Source: Neospora caninum Liverpool (lineage: Eukaryota > Apicomplexa > Conoidasida > Eucoccidiorida > Sarcocystidae). From it: DNA of 64,000 bases. Under the pieces are notes generated by a model. The model was not told the origin of the DNA. It saw nothing but the letters and a program-made list of their open reading frames with translations, and did no database searches. The stretch covers positions 434,001 to 498,000 of the forward strand of contig NC_018397.1 in NCBI RefSeq assembly GCF_000208865.1, given 5' to 3'. The position numbers and the translations under genes were made by a program. Below are positions 34,963 to 47,898 of this stretch, piece after piece (the first letter of the stretch is position 1; every line of letters starts with the position of its first letter).

Positions 34963-37657
34963 CTACTCAGTGAACACATGCAAACGCCCGGAAACCGTTT
35001 CCTCGAGCAGGTTGCAAATCCACCGGCAAACCGCCTCGCTGCATGCAGCGCTCGCGCTCCGGGCATTGACCCGAAAGTGGAGAACTTCTTTTGCTTCCTC
35101 CGATGGTCTGTCTTTCTCTCCCGCACTGTCGCCCCCACATGAACACGCGACAAAGGCCAGGACAACGTGGTGACCGCTCAGCTCTTCGGGAGGGTTCGGA
35201 GGCGCTGCGAGGCCTGCGGCTGCCTCGCCTTCCATTTTCTCCTGATGCATGTGGAGCTGGAGTGCAGTATCGGGGTTGTACAACCGCGCAATGAGCAGAC
35301 ACTTCAGCACTCCAGACGAACAAGAAGGCGATGGCAGGGGCTGCTGCGGAAGCAGAAACAAATTCGCTGTGCAGGCCACGACTCGCAAGTACTGTAGAAC
35401 TGCGAGCGGCGACGTAGGTTTGCATCCCCTCAGGGAGATGCACCAGGTGTCTGTACATCCCGAAGCGGGACTCGGCGCTCTCGGCTGAACCTCCACGCGG
35501 TCACTATGCTGTGCAGTTACAATTCCTCCTGTTTGCTGGGACAACACAAAGCACAGAAACAAGAAAGGAAAATGGCGAAGCACCCAACTCACCCGAAAAC
35601 ACCACAGGCCTTTCACCCCATTGGCACAGGCCACATGGGAAATACCTTCCCCGACCTAAACATGGACATACATCTACACCTGCCTGAACGTGTATATCGA
35701 TGTCCGTAGACATAGGCGCGTTAGCTGTATATACACAGAAAAAAAGCGGACTGAATAGAAAACAACAACCGTGCTTGCTTCGCTGTCGCCTCTTCCCCTT
35801 CCTGTGCGACTCCATACGCATGTAGTTCCAGACACAGCAATATCCATTTTAGTCGCCCTGGCGGCACTGCTGTCTCTCGGAGTGTCTTTGGCGGCGCTTC
35901 CAGGCCTCTCTCTCGGTGTTTCTCTCTCTTCTGCTTACCGCGAAAAACGAAGCGAGCTCGTCCTCCGTCATCTGGAGAGGAAGCAGCCCGACGGTTGCAG
36001 GAATTTCGATGGCGAAGGGAGTCTCCCGCTGTTGCACCCGTTGTGGGGCCGGGCCTCCGAGCGGGCCAGTGTCTCCGTCCAGCAGGGAGAAGTCCCCCGA
36101 AGGGACACTGCCCGCCGCAGTGTAGAGGATCTTGCCCTCCAGGCGCCAGTCGCTCAGCTCGGCAGTTGACGTGCAACAGAGGGGAGATGAGAAACTTGCA
36201 GGCTGCACAACGCACACAAGCAACGGAGACAAACGGGCGGAAGCGCAAGTGGAGACACGGCGAAGCAACTCGACGAACAAGGAGACGAGCCTCGTCTCCC
36301 TCCGTTTCCCATCTCCCATTTTCCCTCCCTCTTCATCTCCCCCTCTCTGTCACGAACTCTGCGCCGCCGTTCCCCCCAACCTCTGTCTCCCTCCGCTCTT
36401 CCGCTTCTTCCCGTCAGCCGATCCTAAGAGTCCACTCTCGCTTTTCCCTCTCTTCCGCTTTGCCTCTCTCTGCCGCGAATTCTCTCTTTCGCCCTCTCTC
36501 TCCGCCGCACTCGCCAGCGCTCTGATCGGTGTCTCTCTCGCTCGTGTTCTCCTCTCTCACCTTTACCACTCCTCGGTTGCTTCTTTTCTTCAGCTCCGCC
36601 GCCAGAGGGACCAAATTCGGCAATCGGAGCGCGGCTGCTTCATCGAAGGCGAGTCCGACTTCGGAGATGTCGGCGCCCGCGTTTTCAGCTTTCTCGCAGC
36701 AGAGACCGACGGAGAGGGCCGGCGGCGCGTCGGGCGCTGTCGGGCCGAGCGCCTCGCCTACGCAGCAGAAGACGCGAAGGGCGTCGTCTCTTCCGCAGCT
36801 CCGCCACAGCCTGCTCTTGAGCTGGAGTTGCATAGACACCGGAAACGGGACGCCCGCTTCCTGCGCGCTTTCCGCTGGAGGCAGACACTTGCCGCTCCTC
36901 CGGTCCTTCTCACTCAGTCTCTCTCCGGCTCCTCCACTCCCGAGAGCTGTGGGGAGAGGCGACGAAGACACCGGAGACAGAGACACGCCATTGAGGCAAG
37001 GCGAGACAGCCCCCCCAGGCCGCTCTGAAGAAGACGCCCCACAGCTGGAAGCCTGCGGAGACTGCCCAGGAGCGATCGCGCTGCGAATCACTTCGAACCG
37101 CTTCTTCGCCCCAGACGGGGCCCCTGCGCCTCTCGCCCACCCCACACCTGCGCCCTGGGTGTCTCCTTTTTGGGGCGAGCCGGAAGCCAGCAACGAGGCC
37201 TCCACGGAGGACACAGAGACAGCTCCGGCCTCCGGCGGCGACTGCGGAAGCCCCAGAGACCCGTCCCCGCCCTTCTGCTCCCACACGCCGTGCACGGCCC
37301 CCGGAGACACCGCCGACCCCGACTGCGGCGACGGCTGCGACTGCAGCCGCCGATAGTCAAAGAAAGGAGTCGAGAGGTCCAGACTGGCATCCAATGGAAC
37401 CTAGAAGGCAGGCACCGCACACGCAAACGCCCTCCTGCACTATTCCAGAAATCCACAGATATACATATATGCACATATATGCGTATGCAGGACTGAATGC
37501 GTGTGTACGAGCATACTGAATTATGTATTGGTGTAGACATGTATTCCTAGGCACATCCTCAGATATCTGTGGACCTCACGAGAGCGATCGAGCGCCCGAG
37601 AGAGACGTTGTCACAACCCATCACGTGCTACGAATACACATATATACACATATATGC

Positions 37658-37697
<40 letters not shown>

Positions 37698-40600
37698 ATA
37701 TATTTTGAATGTTGCGCGCGGAGATGCAGATGCGTTTTCGCTTGAGGGTTCCCAGTTACCTGCTGCTGCGCTCCGGGGAGCACGGGAAGGAGCGTTCCTT
37801 GCTCCAAACCCCACAGGCGCAGAGGGGTCTCGCCCTTCAGTGTCTCTTTGTCTCCTGGCCCGAAGAAGCGCACGAGTTGCTCGGCTAACCGCACCCGATC
37901 ATAAACCTGAAAATCGCCGAGCCCACGAGAAAGCATCCGCCATCGCTTTCGCAACAGAGATTCGTACTCGTGCACGTACACATATACATATATAAATATA
38001 TATATATATATATATATGTACTCTATAGTGTTCTATGTCAAAGTGTCCTGCAGTCTTTTTGTGTGTGTTTGACGCTTGACTCCAGAATACCGCGTTTCCT
38101 CTAAAGCAGATGGTGTCGTTTCAGTCGGGACTCGAGATCGTTTGTCTGCTTGTTTTTCTCCAGAGAAATTGTTGCTGTTTTGTGCGAACCCCCGCAGCAG
38201 GAGAGGGGAGAATCGTACCTCGACACTGCTCGACGGAGAGCTCCCGTTCTCGCCCTCGGCGGCCGCTTTGCACCTATCGAGCATCGCGAGCATGGCTTCC
38301 TGCAGCTCTCGGAGACCCGCCCCGCGAACTCCCTCGCCCTGCGCAGAGAACGACCGTTTTTCGGGGGTCGCTGCGAAGCGGTTCGAGCTCGCGTTGCATG
38401 CGCCGAGAAAAACTTTCATTGCTGCGGCCAGGACGACTTGCTGAACCGGCGACGGCAGGAGCAGACTGCGGGCCTGCGAAGAAAAGCGAAAAACCGAGAG
38501 GTGAGTGAGGAGACAGTAATGCGAAACGGAGACACAAGGCAAGGACTGAGAGACCAAGACGGCAACGGGAAGACGAAGGAGGCGACAATGCAGGGGAGAA
38601 AACGGAGAAGAGAAGTGGAGAGACAGAGCGGGAGAGGAAAGAAAGCGGGAGGAAAGGAGCGCGAGAGGAGGACCAGGGGTGGCGAGAAGGGAGAACAGAG
38701 AGAGGGTGCGACGTGCAGGAGAGAGAGGGAAAAAGAGACGCTGCGGGTTCCCAAAAACGCGAGCAAAAGACAAAAACGCCTTACGAGGCGAATCAGAGAG
38801 CGGCAGGCGTCAAAGTAGAAAGACACCGAGCCTTCCCCGTCACGCGGCTCCGCGTTCTCGTCCGCATGCTGGCTGTCCAGGCACTCGAAATATTCTCCTG
38901 GGAACCGCACACCGAAAAGGGAGAAGGGGCATAGAGACAGAAGGGGAACAGGAAGGCGAAAAAAGCAGGAAAAGGATACAAACGAAGCAAACAAAAAGAC
39001 AGAACAAGTCGAATGCGGAGACGAAAGAGGCTACACCACCCGGAGAAAAAGCAAGAAAAAAGCGGAGCGATCCCCCCAGAAAAAACAACCGACCCGATGC
39101 CAAGGGCGACCGCCGTTCCACCTGCTCTATGGATTTGCACATTTGTCTCTCCCCTGATAAACCCCGCGATCTCTTGAAAAGTCGAGTTCTTGGAGGTCTT
39201 GGCTAAGCAGGTCTGCATGCAGATATGCTCTCCTTCTGCGAGGAATCCCCCCCGCACTCACCGACAATCCACGCGGCGGCGCGAACGACGACGGGGGCGA
39301 CGGGAGAGGAAGTTTCTTTCTCTTTCTCCGTCTCAGCGTCTTCGCCTGGTTCGCGCAGGACGCCTGCCTGCTGCTGGTGAGACCGATGAATTCTCCGCAG
39401 CGTCTCTCGACTCGCCGACGAGGGCGCGACTGCCGAGTCGCAAATCAGCGAGGCGAGAAGCGCCGCGCACGGCCTGCGAGGAAAAAGCGAATTGAAACGA
39501 AGCAACAGGCGCGCGCGCATGCAGTGGGACACCAAAGGGTCAGAACAGCTGATCTGATCCCCGCGCAACGCGTCGTTGAGAGCGCCGAGCCTCGCGGAAG
39601 AAGCGCAAAGCGCGGCAAGACCTCTCGAGGCAAGGAGAGTGAGCACGTGTAGAAGGCGAGAACACGACGCGAAAGGATCTCTGCGGCGACACAGCGGGAG
39701 AGACAGAGAGTGAGACAGTCGAGGCGTTCGCGCACTGGACAACCAAGGTCGTTATGATTGCTGTACACAGTCCAGTGGGGTGGTGGTGTACAGCACTCAT
39801 AAAGAACTTGATTGTCTGTATCTCACAACTGGAGCCATATTTTCCAGTATCCTAGGCCTTTCTATGCCTCTTCCTGTTATTCTTTCGCGTTCTGTTCCTT
39901 TTCTTCGAGACTGTGCTCCCCCTTTTGCCTTTTCAAGCTCTGCCTCGCCTGTGAGTTCTCGGTTTCGTTTCTTTCTCTCACCGCACGGCCGGCACGCGCA
40001 CGGTGATGTCAACGAGTTGTTCGGCCACGAGGCCCGCGACGGATGCGTCTTTGTCCTCCTCCTCTGCCCCGTCTCTGCATGCGTCGACGGCTTCACTGCC
40101 GCCGTCCACAGCGAGGCTCGCCAAGAGCGCCAAATACCACTCAAAGTCCTCGATGAGTGCGTAGTGATTCCTGCATACAAACGATGCATGAATGGAACTT
40201 CACAAAACCTCAGATGCCCGAAAAACGAATGAAAATACACATCATATACACATACATATATAGGTATAGACACACATGTATGTAGGCTCCGACACATGCA
40301 TGGGCTGAAGTGAGTCAGAGTTCCATTCTCCGCTTTGCTCCTCGCCAACCCACAGTCGTCTCTTCCTCCCCCCGTCGGCTTCTGAACTGCCTCGCTCGTC
40401 TGTTCGTCTCTGATTCTCCTCTGTTTCTTCTATCTTTCTCTCTTCTCCACTTGTCTATTGTTTGTGTTCGCAACCCGCTCCTCTTTATTCTCTTTCCTCT
40501 CCGTTTCCTAGTTCTCCCTCTGCTTTCCCTCTCCGCTTTGTCTTCTTCACCCTCTCCGCTTTGTCTTCTCCGTCTCCGCTTTGTCTTCTTCTCCCTCTCG

Positions 40601-43258
40601 CCTTTCCTCACTCGGCGCCCATTTTTAGGAGCGGGAGGAGGAAGCTCGCCCTGAGGGATCCTGCGACTGCGGGGGAGAAGGCGTGGCCGCGCTCTGCGTC
40701 TTTCCCGGCTTTGTCGCCGCGCGAGTGGACTCGCCCCTGAGTCTGCGCCTCGTGCGCCGCTGCCGCGGAGACGAGTTGCTCCGTGATCCGCGGAAAAGAG
40801 GCAGGCGTCGCCGTCTTCGTCAACAAGTCAATCCCGCGAGACCTAAGGGTAGGGTCGCACTCCTCCGCAGCCTGAAACGGACGGCAGCCAAACCACGTCG
40901 AGCACACAAAACACAAAAAAACAGACGCTAAACTCTCAAAACGAACACACCGAGAAGACTCGTTCCAGTGAGCCAAAAAAAACCAAAAAGGACTGCCAGC
41001 CCAACTGCCTAGTAACGATGGGCAGACCTTTCTCTCCACTTTGTGCCTGCCCTCCCCATTCTTCTTCCTTTCCTCTTGTCCCATTTCTCTTGTTCCTTTC
41101 CTCTTCTTCCATTTCTCTTCTTCCTTTCCTCTCCTTCCATTTCTCTTCTTCCTTTCCTCTTCTTCCATATTTCCCTTCTTCCTTTCCTCTTCTTCCATAT
41201 TTCCCTTCTTCCTTTCCTCTTCTTCCATATTTCCCTTCTTCCTTTCCTCTTCTTCCATTTCTCTCCTTCCATTCTCTTCTTCCTTTCTGCCTTTTTCTGT
41301 GCAGGTGGAAGGAGCGCGTCTCTCACCTGGAGGACGAATTTGTGGAAGTCTGGGATGCATGCGGCGACGTCTCCGGCCAAGTCTCTTTTGCGGGCAAAGA
41401 GAGCGGCGAGGATGTCGACGCCGACGCAGCGGAGATTTCGATCGGCACTGGCCAGGAGGGCGTGCGTGCGGCTGAGGCAGCTGCGGAGAAACGCGTCGAG
41501 CTCGCTCTCGCCTTCGCCGTTCTCTTCTCGTCCCTCTTCTCCAGGCGCTTCTCGGGAGTCTTCCGCACCTGCGAGGAAAGGCGCGAGCGCCGTTGCTCGA
41601 CCGCGCGCTCTCGCAGCCGGCCCCTCTAGGGGGAAATGGAGCAAGCCGAGACGCAAAATTTCCACTTCCACGCTCTTTGCGCGACTCTGCTGGAGCAGCG
41701 TGAGGAGAGGGCGAAGGAGCTTGAGCGGCAGGCGTGGCTCGAAAGGACAAAGCTGCGCAAAGATCTTCAACAGCTTCAGAGACAGCCAGTTGCTCGTGCT
41801 GTTACAGAGCAAGTGGAAGAGCGGAGGCGCCAAAGAAAGATACTGCTGAGGCTTCTCCGCGACCAGTTGCAGAAGCGCCGAACACAAACAACTCACCACT
41901 GGCGTCTCCTCCTCCGCCATCAACTGCTGACGCTGAAAGAGAAGAGAGAGAGAATAGGGGGAGAGAGGAAGGGCGCACTTGCCAGTGTGTACAGCCTGCG
42001 GTCATCTACGGCGAAAAGTATCAAAAAGCCGATTCCTACCCTCTCCCTGACCTAGAGTCAAACGTCCAAGATACACAAGACACGGAGCACATCGACACGG
42101 AAGCAGCACATTCTTCCACATGTATAGAGACGGACAGATGCACATGTGGATCTAGAAAGTTATAGAAATAGCTATGCACGTTTTCGAAGGTCGCTTTTTG
42201 AGTCTTGGCGTTTGGTTCCCCCGTGAGTCGCCTTGCCGCGTAGACTGAACCGTGGAGAGAAGCGCCTTGGTAGTGTTGTCCAGAAGGCGTACCAACTTGG
42301 GGAACGAGGACGGCAGGAGCGAGGGGACTTGAATGAGAAATCGCGTGGCGCACACAGACGCTTTCTTGCGCAGCACTGGCCGAGAGGAAGACAGCAGAAG
42401 CAATACGTCGGGCAACAGCGCCGCTGCTATTTCAGGAGTCGACATGACTGCCAGCGTGGACAGCGCAAGGCCTGGACAGAAACCCACACACACACGAAGA
42501 GACAGGCAGAGACTCAGAGACCGAGAAAGACACAACACCAGAGAGAGACGCAGCGACCGCACGCGCGTCTGGGCAGAACAAAACATGAGGAACCCCACCG
42601 AGGAGCAGACGAGGACGGAGACAGAGGAAGAGAGTGGCGCTGAACTGGACAGCATCATAAAGAAGGGAAACGCCCAAAAGGAGACACTCGGCCTTTTCCT
42701 GTCGCTTCAGTCTGTTCCTGCTCTTCGCCTGTCACGTCTCGCCCAACTCCACCGCTCACTGGTTTCGTGCGTTTCCTTGCTGGTGAAATCCTTCTTGAAC
42801 AGATTGGTGGTCAGTAGGGAAAGCGCTTGTTGCTGTTGCTGTTTTTCCTCGGCGAGGTTTTTTCTGTCTCTTCCGTTCTCGGCGTCGTGCTCGCCTTCCG
42901 CCTTCGCGCGGGACGCGAGCGGCAGGGCAAAGGCGAGGGCGCACGCGGCGTACGCGGGGCGTTTGAGCGAGAAGGACTGAACACTCATCCCCTCCACGAC
43001 GGAGAAGGTGGCGAAGCCGATGTCGAAGCCTAGCATCTGCAAGTAGGTGAGCTTCAAAAGGGCTGAGCTGCGGGCGCTGGCGCTCGGCGAGCGACCGAGG
43101 AGAGAAGAGAGAGACTGCGAAGAAGCCCCGGGGGTCGGCGTCAACTCTTCCTTGATCTGCTGCAAACAGAGGGACAGGTACTCGTCCTCCGTCCCCTCTT
43201 GCTGCGCAGCTCGAAAGCCGCGAATCAACGACGGCAAAGACATTCGCGACTGAAACAT
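34963..43258 (-). CDS. AP-3 adaptor complex, delta subunit (delta-adaptin)
   Basis: Twelve exons: 43258-42760, 42471-42251, 41932-41327, 40871-40612, 40170-39982, 39473-39262, 38897-38785, 38473-38219, 37906-37760, 37400-36561, 36157-35939 and 35535-34963. They sum to 1378 codons (1377 aa) with every phase matching. The N-terminus (SLPSLIRGFRAAQ, ALLKLTYLQMLGFDI) and the HEAT-type blocks STPEIAAALLPDVLLLLSS, RKKASVCATRFL, NHYALIEDFEWYLALLASLA and AAWIVGEYFECLDS are the adaptin large-subunit trunk. VPLDASLDL matches the motif that follows the delta trunk. A low-complexity hinge follows, then an appendage-like end with CLLIARLYNPDTALQ. AP-3 sorts cargo from Golgi/endosomes to lysosome-like organelles, so a role in traffic to plant-like vacuolar or secretory organelles is likely. 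Acidic Glu/Ser insertions sit in the trunk. Several introns carry TA or GA repeats. Confidence 0.95.
37640..37704. repeat. (TA)n microsatellite in AP-3 delta intron
   Basis: TA tracts with CATATATG interruptions lie between exons 37906-37760 and 37400-36561. Confidence 0.9.
37979..38018. repeat. (TA)n microsatellite in AP-3 delta intron
   Basis: A TATA tract lies between exons 38473-38219 and 37906-37760. Confidence 0.9.
41131..41281. repeat. 30-bp polypyrimidine minisatellite in AP-3 delta intron
   Basis: Three identical 30-bp units start TCTTCCATATTTCCCTTC at 41161, 41191 and 41221, flanked by degenerate copies. The transcript carries the purine (GA-rich) strand. The exon 41932-41327 frame runs on through it, giving a false Lys/Arg/Glu-rich extension. 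Confidence 0.93.
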
Positions 43259-44431
43259 TTTGACAACAGAAGAGGAAAGAAAAAGGGAGAAGAGCGAGAG
43301 TGGGTTACGAGAGAAGCAAGAGAGGAAGGGGGACGAGGAGACGGCGGGAGAGCCCGAAGAGGAAAGGAAAACGTGTAGCCAGGTGAAGAGACCTTACACG
43401 TTTCTGGTCACATCCAGGCATTCATATATATACATATATATATTTCGACTGCGTATGGGGTTATGAATACATGTGGCGGTGGGAGGAAGACGCGGGGGAA
43501 CGAGGAAGCCTCAAGAGTTGAACGAAGAGAGGAGACTGTGACGTCAAAGGAGAGGGAACGACGGGGAGATGAGAGGATGAATTCACTGTATATCTCGCCC
43601 GAGATTCGGACGCATGCATCAGAGACATTGGGGGGGATCTGTTACATTTTGACGCCGCCTCGCCTCACAGAGGCCAGACGAGAGGCTGGAGACACAGTTA
43701 AGCTCGGAGCTGCAGCGGCCAGGCACCTGAGAGGAACGGCGAACAGGAGACAGAAGGGTACACGGGCGTTGCTGTTGAACAGAGAGGGGAAGGAGAGGAC
43801 GCGAAACAGTCCCACGCCATCGTCTTTCCACAGACATCGTCGCCTCCTCTGGATCTCTCGCCCCCTTGTCTCGTTTCTCTAGCCCTTTGCGTCGTTTCTC
43901 GCGTCGCTCCCTCTCCGTCCGCATGCGTCCCGTTCCTGTGTTTCTCGAGTCCGATCGCTTCTCTGCTCCTGTTTCTTCGCCTCTGTTGTTGGTAGGTGGC
44001 TTCCCCTGAGCGTCCGAGTTTCTCAGGAGACAGAAGCCAGGCGTGAGACGTCGGAGTGAGGAAGGATGCCGGCCTGAACCATGTCCAGAAGGCCGAACTT
44101 GAAAAGGGGATTTACCCAAGCCGCGCGATGGTGGGGACACGTCGCGCTTGCGGGTTTGAAGCGATTCAAAGAGGCGAAAAATGGGAAATTCGACGCCGGT
44201 GTGTACAGGGATCCTGCGGAGAGGCGACAACCGAGCAGCAGCGAGAACAGAGACGCCGCTGAACGCCGAAAGCTCGCCGGCTAGCTCGGCAAGGAGAGAC
44301 AAATACAACTCAGAAAGAAGGATACAAACGGAAGAGAGTCAGGACGAGACAGAAGGTGCTCGCCGATCTGCGAGATTCATCAACGGAATGCGCGCGTTTT
44401 ATCCTTGCGGAGCAACAGCGCGCAGCGTTTA

Positions 44432-44445
44432 GGTGTATGTACACT
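44432..44445. promoter_or_regulatory. GGTGTATGTACACT near-palindrome upstream of AP-3 delta
   Basis: It matches the dispersed 14-mer at 13 of 14 bases and lies about 1.2 kb upstream of the AP-3 delta start. A regulatory role is inference. Confidence 0.5.
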
Positions 44446-45401
44446 TGTGTCTTGGCTCCGAGAGTTTTTCGAGCGCGAGAAGAAAGCAGGAACAAACGAA
44501 AAAGGGATGGAAGAAAAGGACAGGTGACCTCGGAAATCGCACAGCGGGATACCCGCCAGGCGACACGAAGTCCTGCAAGTCTGTGACGCGTTTTGTTTCG
44601 CAGAGAGAAAAGCTGCACAGAAGATGTGCTCAACAGCCTTTCCTCCCCGTTTCCCGCCAAACTTTACAGAGTTTGACAGTCGCACTCCTTCCTTCTCTTC
44701 GTTGTGTCAGTGGCGTCTTTTCCCTTTCTTGCGAAGAAGGAAACCCCGCTTTTCTCGGACGACGAGAGAGGAGGCTCTCGCACCCTCCACGCTGTCTGCA
44801 TGTGCTCGCCAGCTGCCAAAGACTCTTTTCTCGTCCAGTGTATCGACACCAGAGGCTCTGCCTTCACTTTCAGACACAACAAAAACCTTTCTCGTCCTTC
44901 TGTCTCTTCTACAAACGCAGCTGTCTCGGTTTGTTTCTCTCCCTCCACTTTTCTCCTCGTCCCTGTCTCGCATGCCGCCCGCTACCTCCCGTGTCTTCTC
45001 TCGTTTCTCTCGTCCTCCCCTCTTCCTGAATTCGTCCAGTTCTCTATTTCTGTGGTTCTCTCTTTGCCTAGTTCTCTTCCTCTCTCATCCCGGATTGTTT
45101 TCTCTTCCTCTCTCTAAAGTCTTCGTCTCTCGACTTCTCGCTTCGTAGCCGACAGGCCTCGTGTACAAACAAAGCCACCGCCTCGGAGGGGAGCAAGACG
45201 AGGACACTTGCGAGGAAAAGATTCAAAGAAATCTATCCCTTCTCTTGCCTCCCTTTCTTTTCCCGGCGCAGAATCTCTCTCTGGTTTGCCTCTCCACCCA
45301 CACCAGAACAGGAAAAAGGAGCGAAAAAGAAGAAGATACAAGGGTTTCGCGTGAACTAGAAAACCATCTTTCCAGACCTTACTGACTATACATAAAGATA
45401 T

Positions 45402-45410
<9 letters not shown>

Positions 45411-45432
<22 letters not shown>

Positions 45433-45470
45433 CATACGTATGATAGCATATATATATATATATATATACC
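45411..45470. repeat. (TA)n microsatellite pair
   Basis: Two long TA tracts flank CATACGTATGATAGCA in the spacer between the NUF2 and AP-3 delta genes. Confidence 0.9.
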
Positions 45471-46387
45471 GCTGCATACGTTAGATATCGTTTTGTGCTT
45501 CGTTTCTCCGCCATGGAAGTGGAGCCGAAACGAACGTCCCGTGTGGATTCGTGAGAACAGTCCGTTGTTTCTGTCCTCTCCGAAAACCGTCTCTGTAATT
45601 GTTCTTAGTATTTTTTGGCAATCGAAAACGAGAACTCAGAACGCGGAAGCACACACTGTCGACTCGCCGCAGTTTCCGGTTCCCCGGGGCGAGAGATCAG
45701 CAACTGGTTTGAGAAGAAAGGCCACACGCCCCGTGTTTTGGCTCTTTTCGCCTCATCAGAAGTGAAAAAACCGCTCATCGTGGAAGCTCTCCGACTGGCG
45801 ACAGCATCTTTTTTTTAAAAAAATTAACATACCAACTCTTCAGAGAAGAAAACCTTTTTCTCCCTCTCACGCGAAATATGTACACTGTCTACGGGGAAGC
45901 GAGTTCGAGATACTAGTCGATTCGGCTCTATCCAACTCCCGACAAGAGGAAAGCGCTTGAGGTCTGAGAAACGGCGCCTCTTGTCGGAAACCCCGTCTCG
46001 AGATGTCTTGCGCAGCAATCGAGAGTCTCCAAAACCCCGAAAAACCGTCCCTCTTTTCCCTCCTTGATCAACATCTTGCAGGGTGTGCGGCAGCGCACAT
46101 CGCTCCAAACTCTCTATCTCTCTCTGTGTCTAGCGACTGCCTTCATCTCGCACAAAAGTTGTGGCTTGGATTTCTCTCTCCTCGCAGCAGGCACGCACCT
46201 CACTCGATAGGTCCACTTGCAGCGTCTGCTCTTTCGGTAAGAGAAGTCGCATCCAACACATGCAGTTCCGAGCCTCCCGCGGGGTCGGGTGGCGTCGCTT
46301 GCCAATGCGCCGACTCTTCACACACGAGAAAAGGCATCAGTCGGAGTGTCCTGACTCCCCCAAATCGTCTCGCGCTCTCCACGAGAA

Positions 46388-47863
46388 TTATCTGGATTCT
46401 GCGGGCCGGGGCGAGGTACGGAGGCGCCCTTCGTGCTCCGGCTCCAAATCCTCCATTCTCACGTCGGTCTCCGTCTCTTCCTCCAGAAAACTCAGTCGCT
46501 TTGTCTTCTCTGGAGAGTCAAGGGTGCGAAAATCTCTTCTGCCGCGGTCGCCCTCGGGTTGTCGAGGCTGTGCCTGGTTCTCTTTCTCCTCTTCGCGGAG
46601 CGCCGAAGGAGCGGAGAGGGAATCGTCAGAAGAGTTGCTCAAAAGCGAAGCGAGGAAGTCATCGGGGTTCTCTTCTCGATCGCGAGAGGCTGCCGGCGAA
46701 AAGGTTTGCAGCTTCTCTGCGTGGTGGTCCACGAGGAACGACGCACTCTGGGAGAGATCGAGAGACAGAGGCATCTGACTTCTGCGAAAACAACATCGGC
46801 GCGAAAAAAGACAAAAAGTGGCTAAAAAAAGACAAAGGGAAAACCAAACACAAGACGAAAACCAGAGAGGGAAGACAGAGGAGCGGAGACCTTCACGTAG
46901 GGCGAAACACAGAGACAGGAAAGCGCAGGAAAAAAGCGAGCGAGACGATGGAACGATAGAAGCAGGAAAGTCTCGGAGCTACGGAGGAAGCAAACCACCG
47001 ACGGGACGGAGGCGCAGGACGGAGAGCGGCGTACACGGAAGCAAGGAAAGGACTAAAACGATTTCGTAGACCCCTGGAGAGACAAACAAAAGGTGTGGAC
47101 CGCGATGGGGCGATACACAGGAAGAGAAACTTGTGTTAAATAATCGGTTGATGTGCTGACAAACTTGTTTATGTGTACACAAAATGCATACATGTATCGG
47201 TATGCAAAAAACATATGTAGCTATATGGACGGGTACAATATGCATATGCATGAAGAATGCATGTCCACGCATGCGTGCCGATTTACCGGATGAATTGCAT
47301 CTGCGAGACGTAAGTAAGGAATGCAGAATACACTTTTTGGATTTCTTCTTCGACTGCCTCTACGAGAAGTTTGTGTCGCTCCTTTTGCTCCGCCAGGCGC
47401 TCTTCCAGTCTCTCTGCCTCTCTCAGGAAGGCTGTCGTCATCTCCTGTAGCGAATACGCATACATATAAGGATCCATTTCCATACGTGTGCATACATCCA
47501 CGTAGTAGCAAGTATATACATTTGCATATGCATATAAATGCATAGATTTGTAGGCCTGAAAGGAGGTGCCCACAGATGATGGATGTTCAGGCATAAGACA
47601 GAAGAGAGACACGGAGACGGGGCTGACGAGAAAGCAGGTGGAATAGGGATGCAGACAGCAGCGATTGAGTAGAACTTTCTGAGGACTCGGCACAAATGAT
47701 CTACCGAGAGGAGAGACTTGCAGCTGCATTGCATCGCAGATACATCCAGAAGCAGACGGAGAACTGCGTCGATAACAAGAGCGACACAGAGACAGCACGG
47801 ATAGATCTAAACAGAAATACCAAATATACATATATCTGTACGTACAAGTGCACCTTTACATAC

Positions 47864-47898
<35 letters not shown>

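Larger units (their letters stand above)
43259..46387. other. Intergenic region upstream of AP-3 delta
   Basis: It contains the AP-3 delta promoter/leader and the NUF2 3' end. TA microsatellites lie at about 43422-43444 and 45411-45470, and a near-palindrome at 44432. Several open frames exist, but none has splice support or recognisable protein sequence. Confidence 0.6.

Noticed and set aside
44433..45148. Overlapping plus-strand open frames of up to 198 codons in the AP-3 delta upstream region
   Set aside because: Ser/Phe/Leu-rich translations of pyrimidine-rich DNA with no domain, splice or start support.
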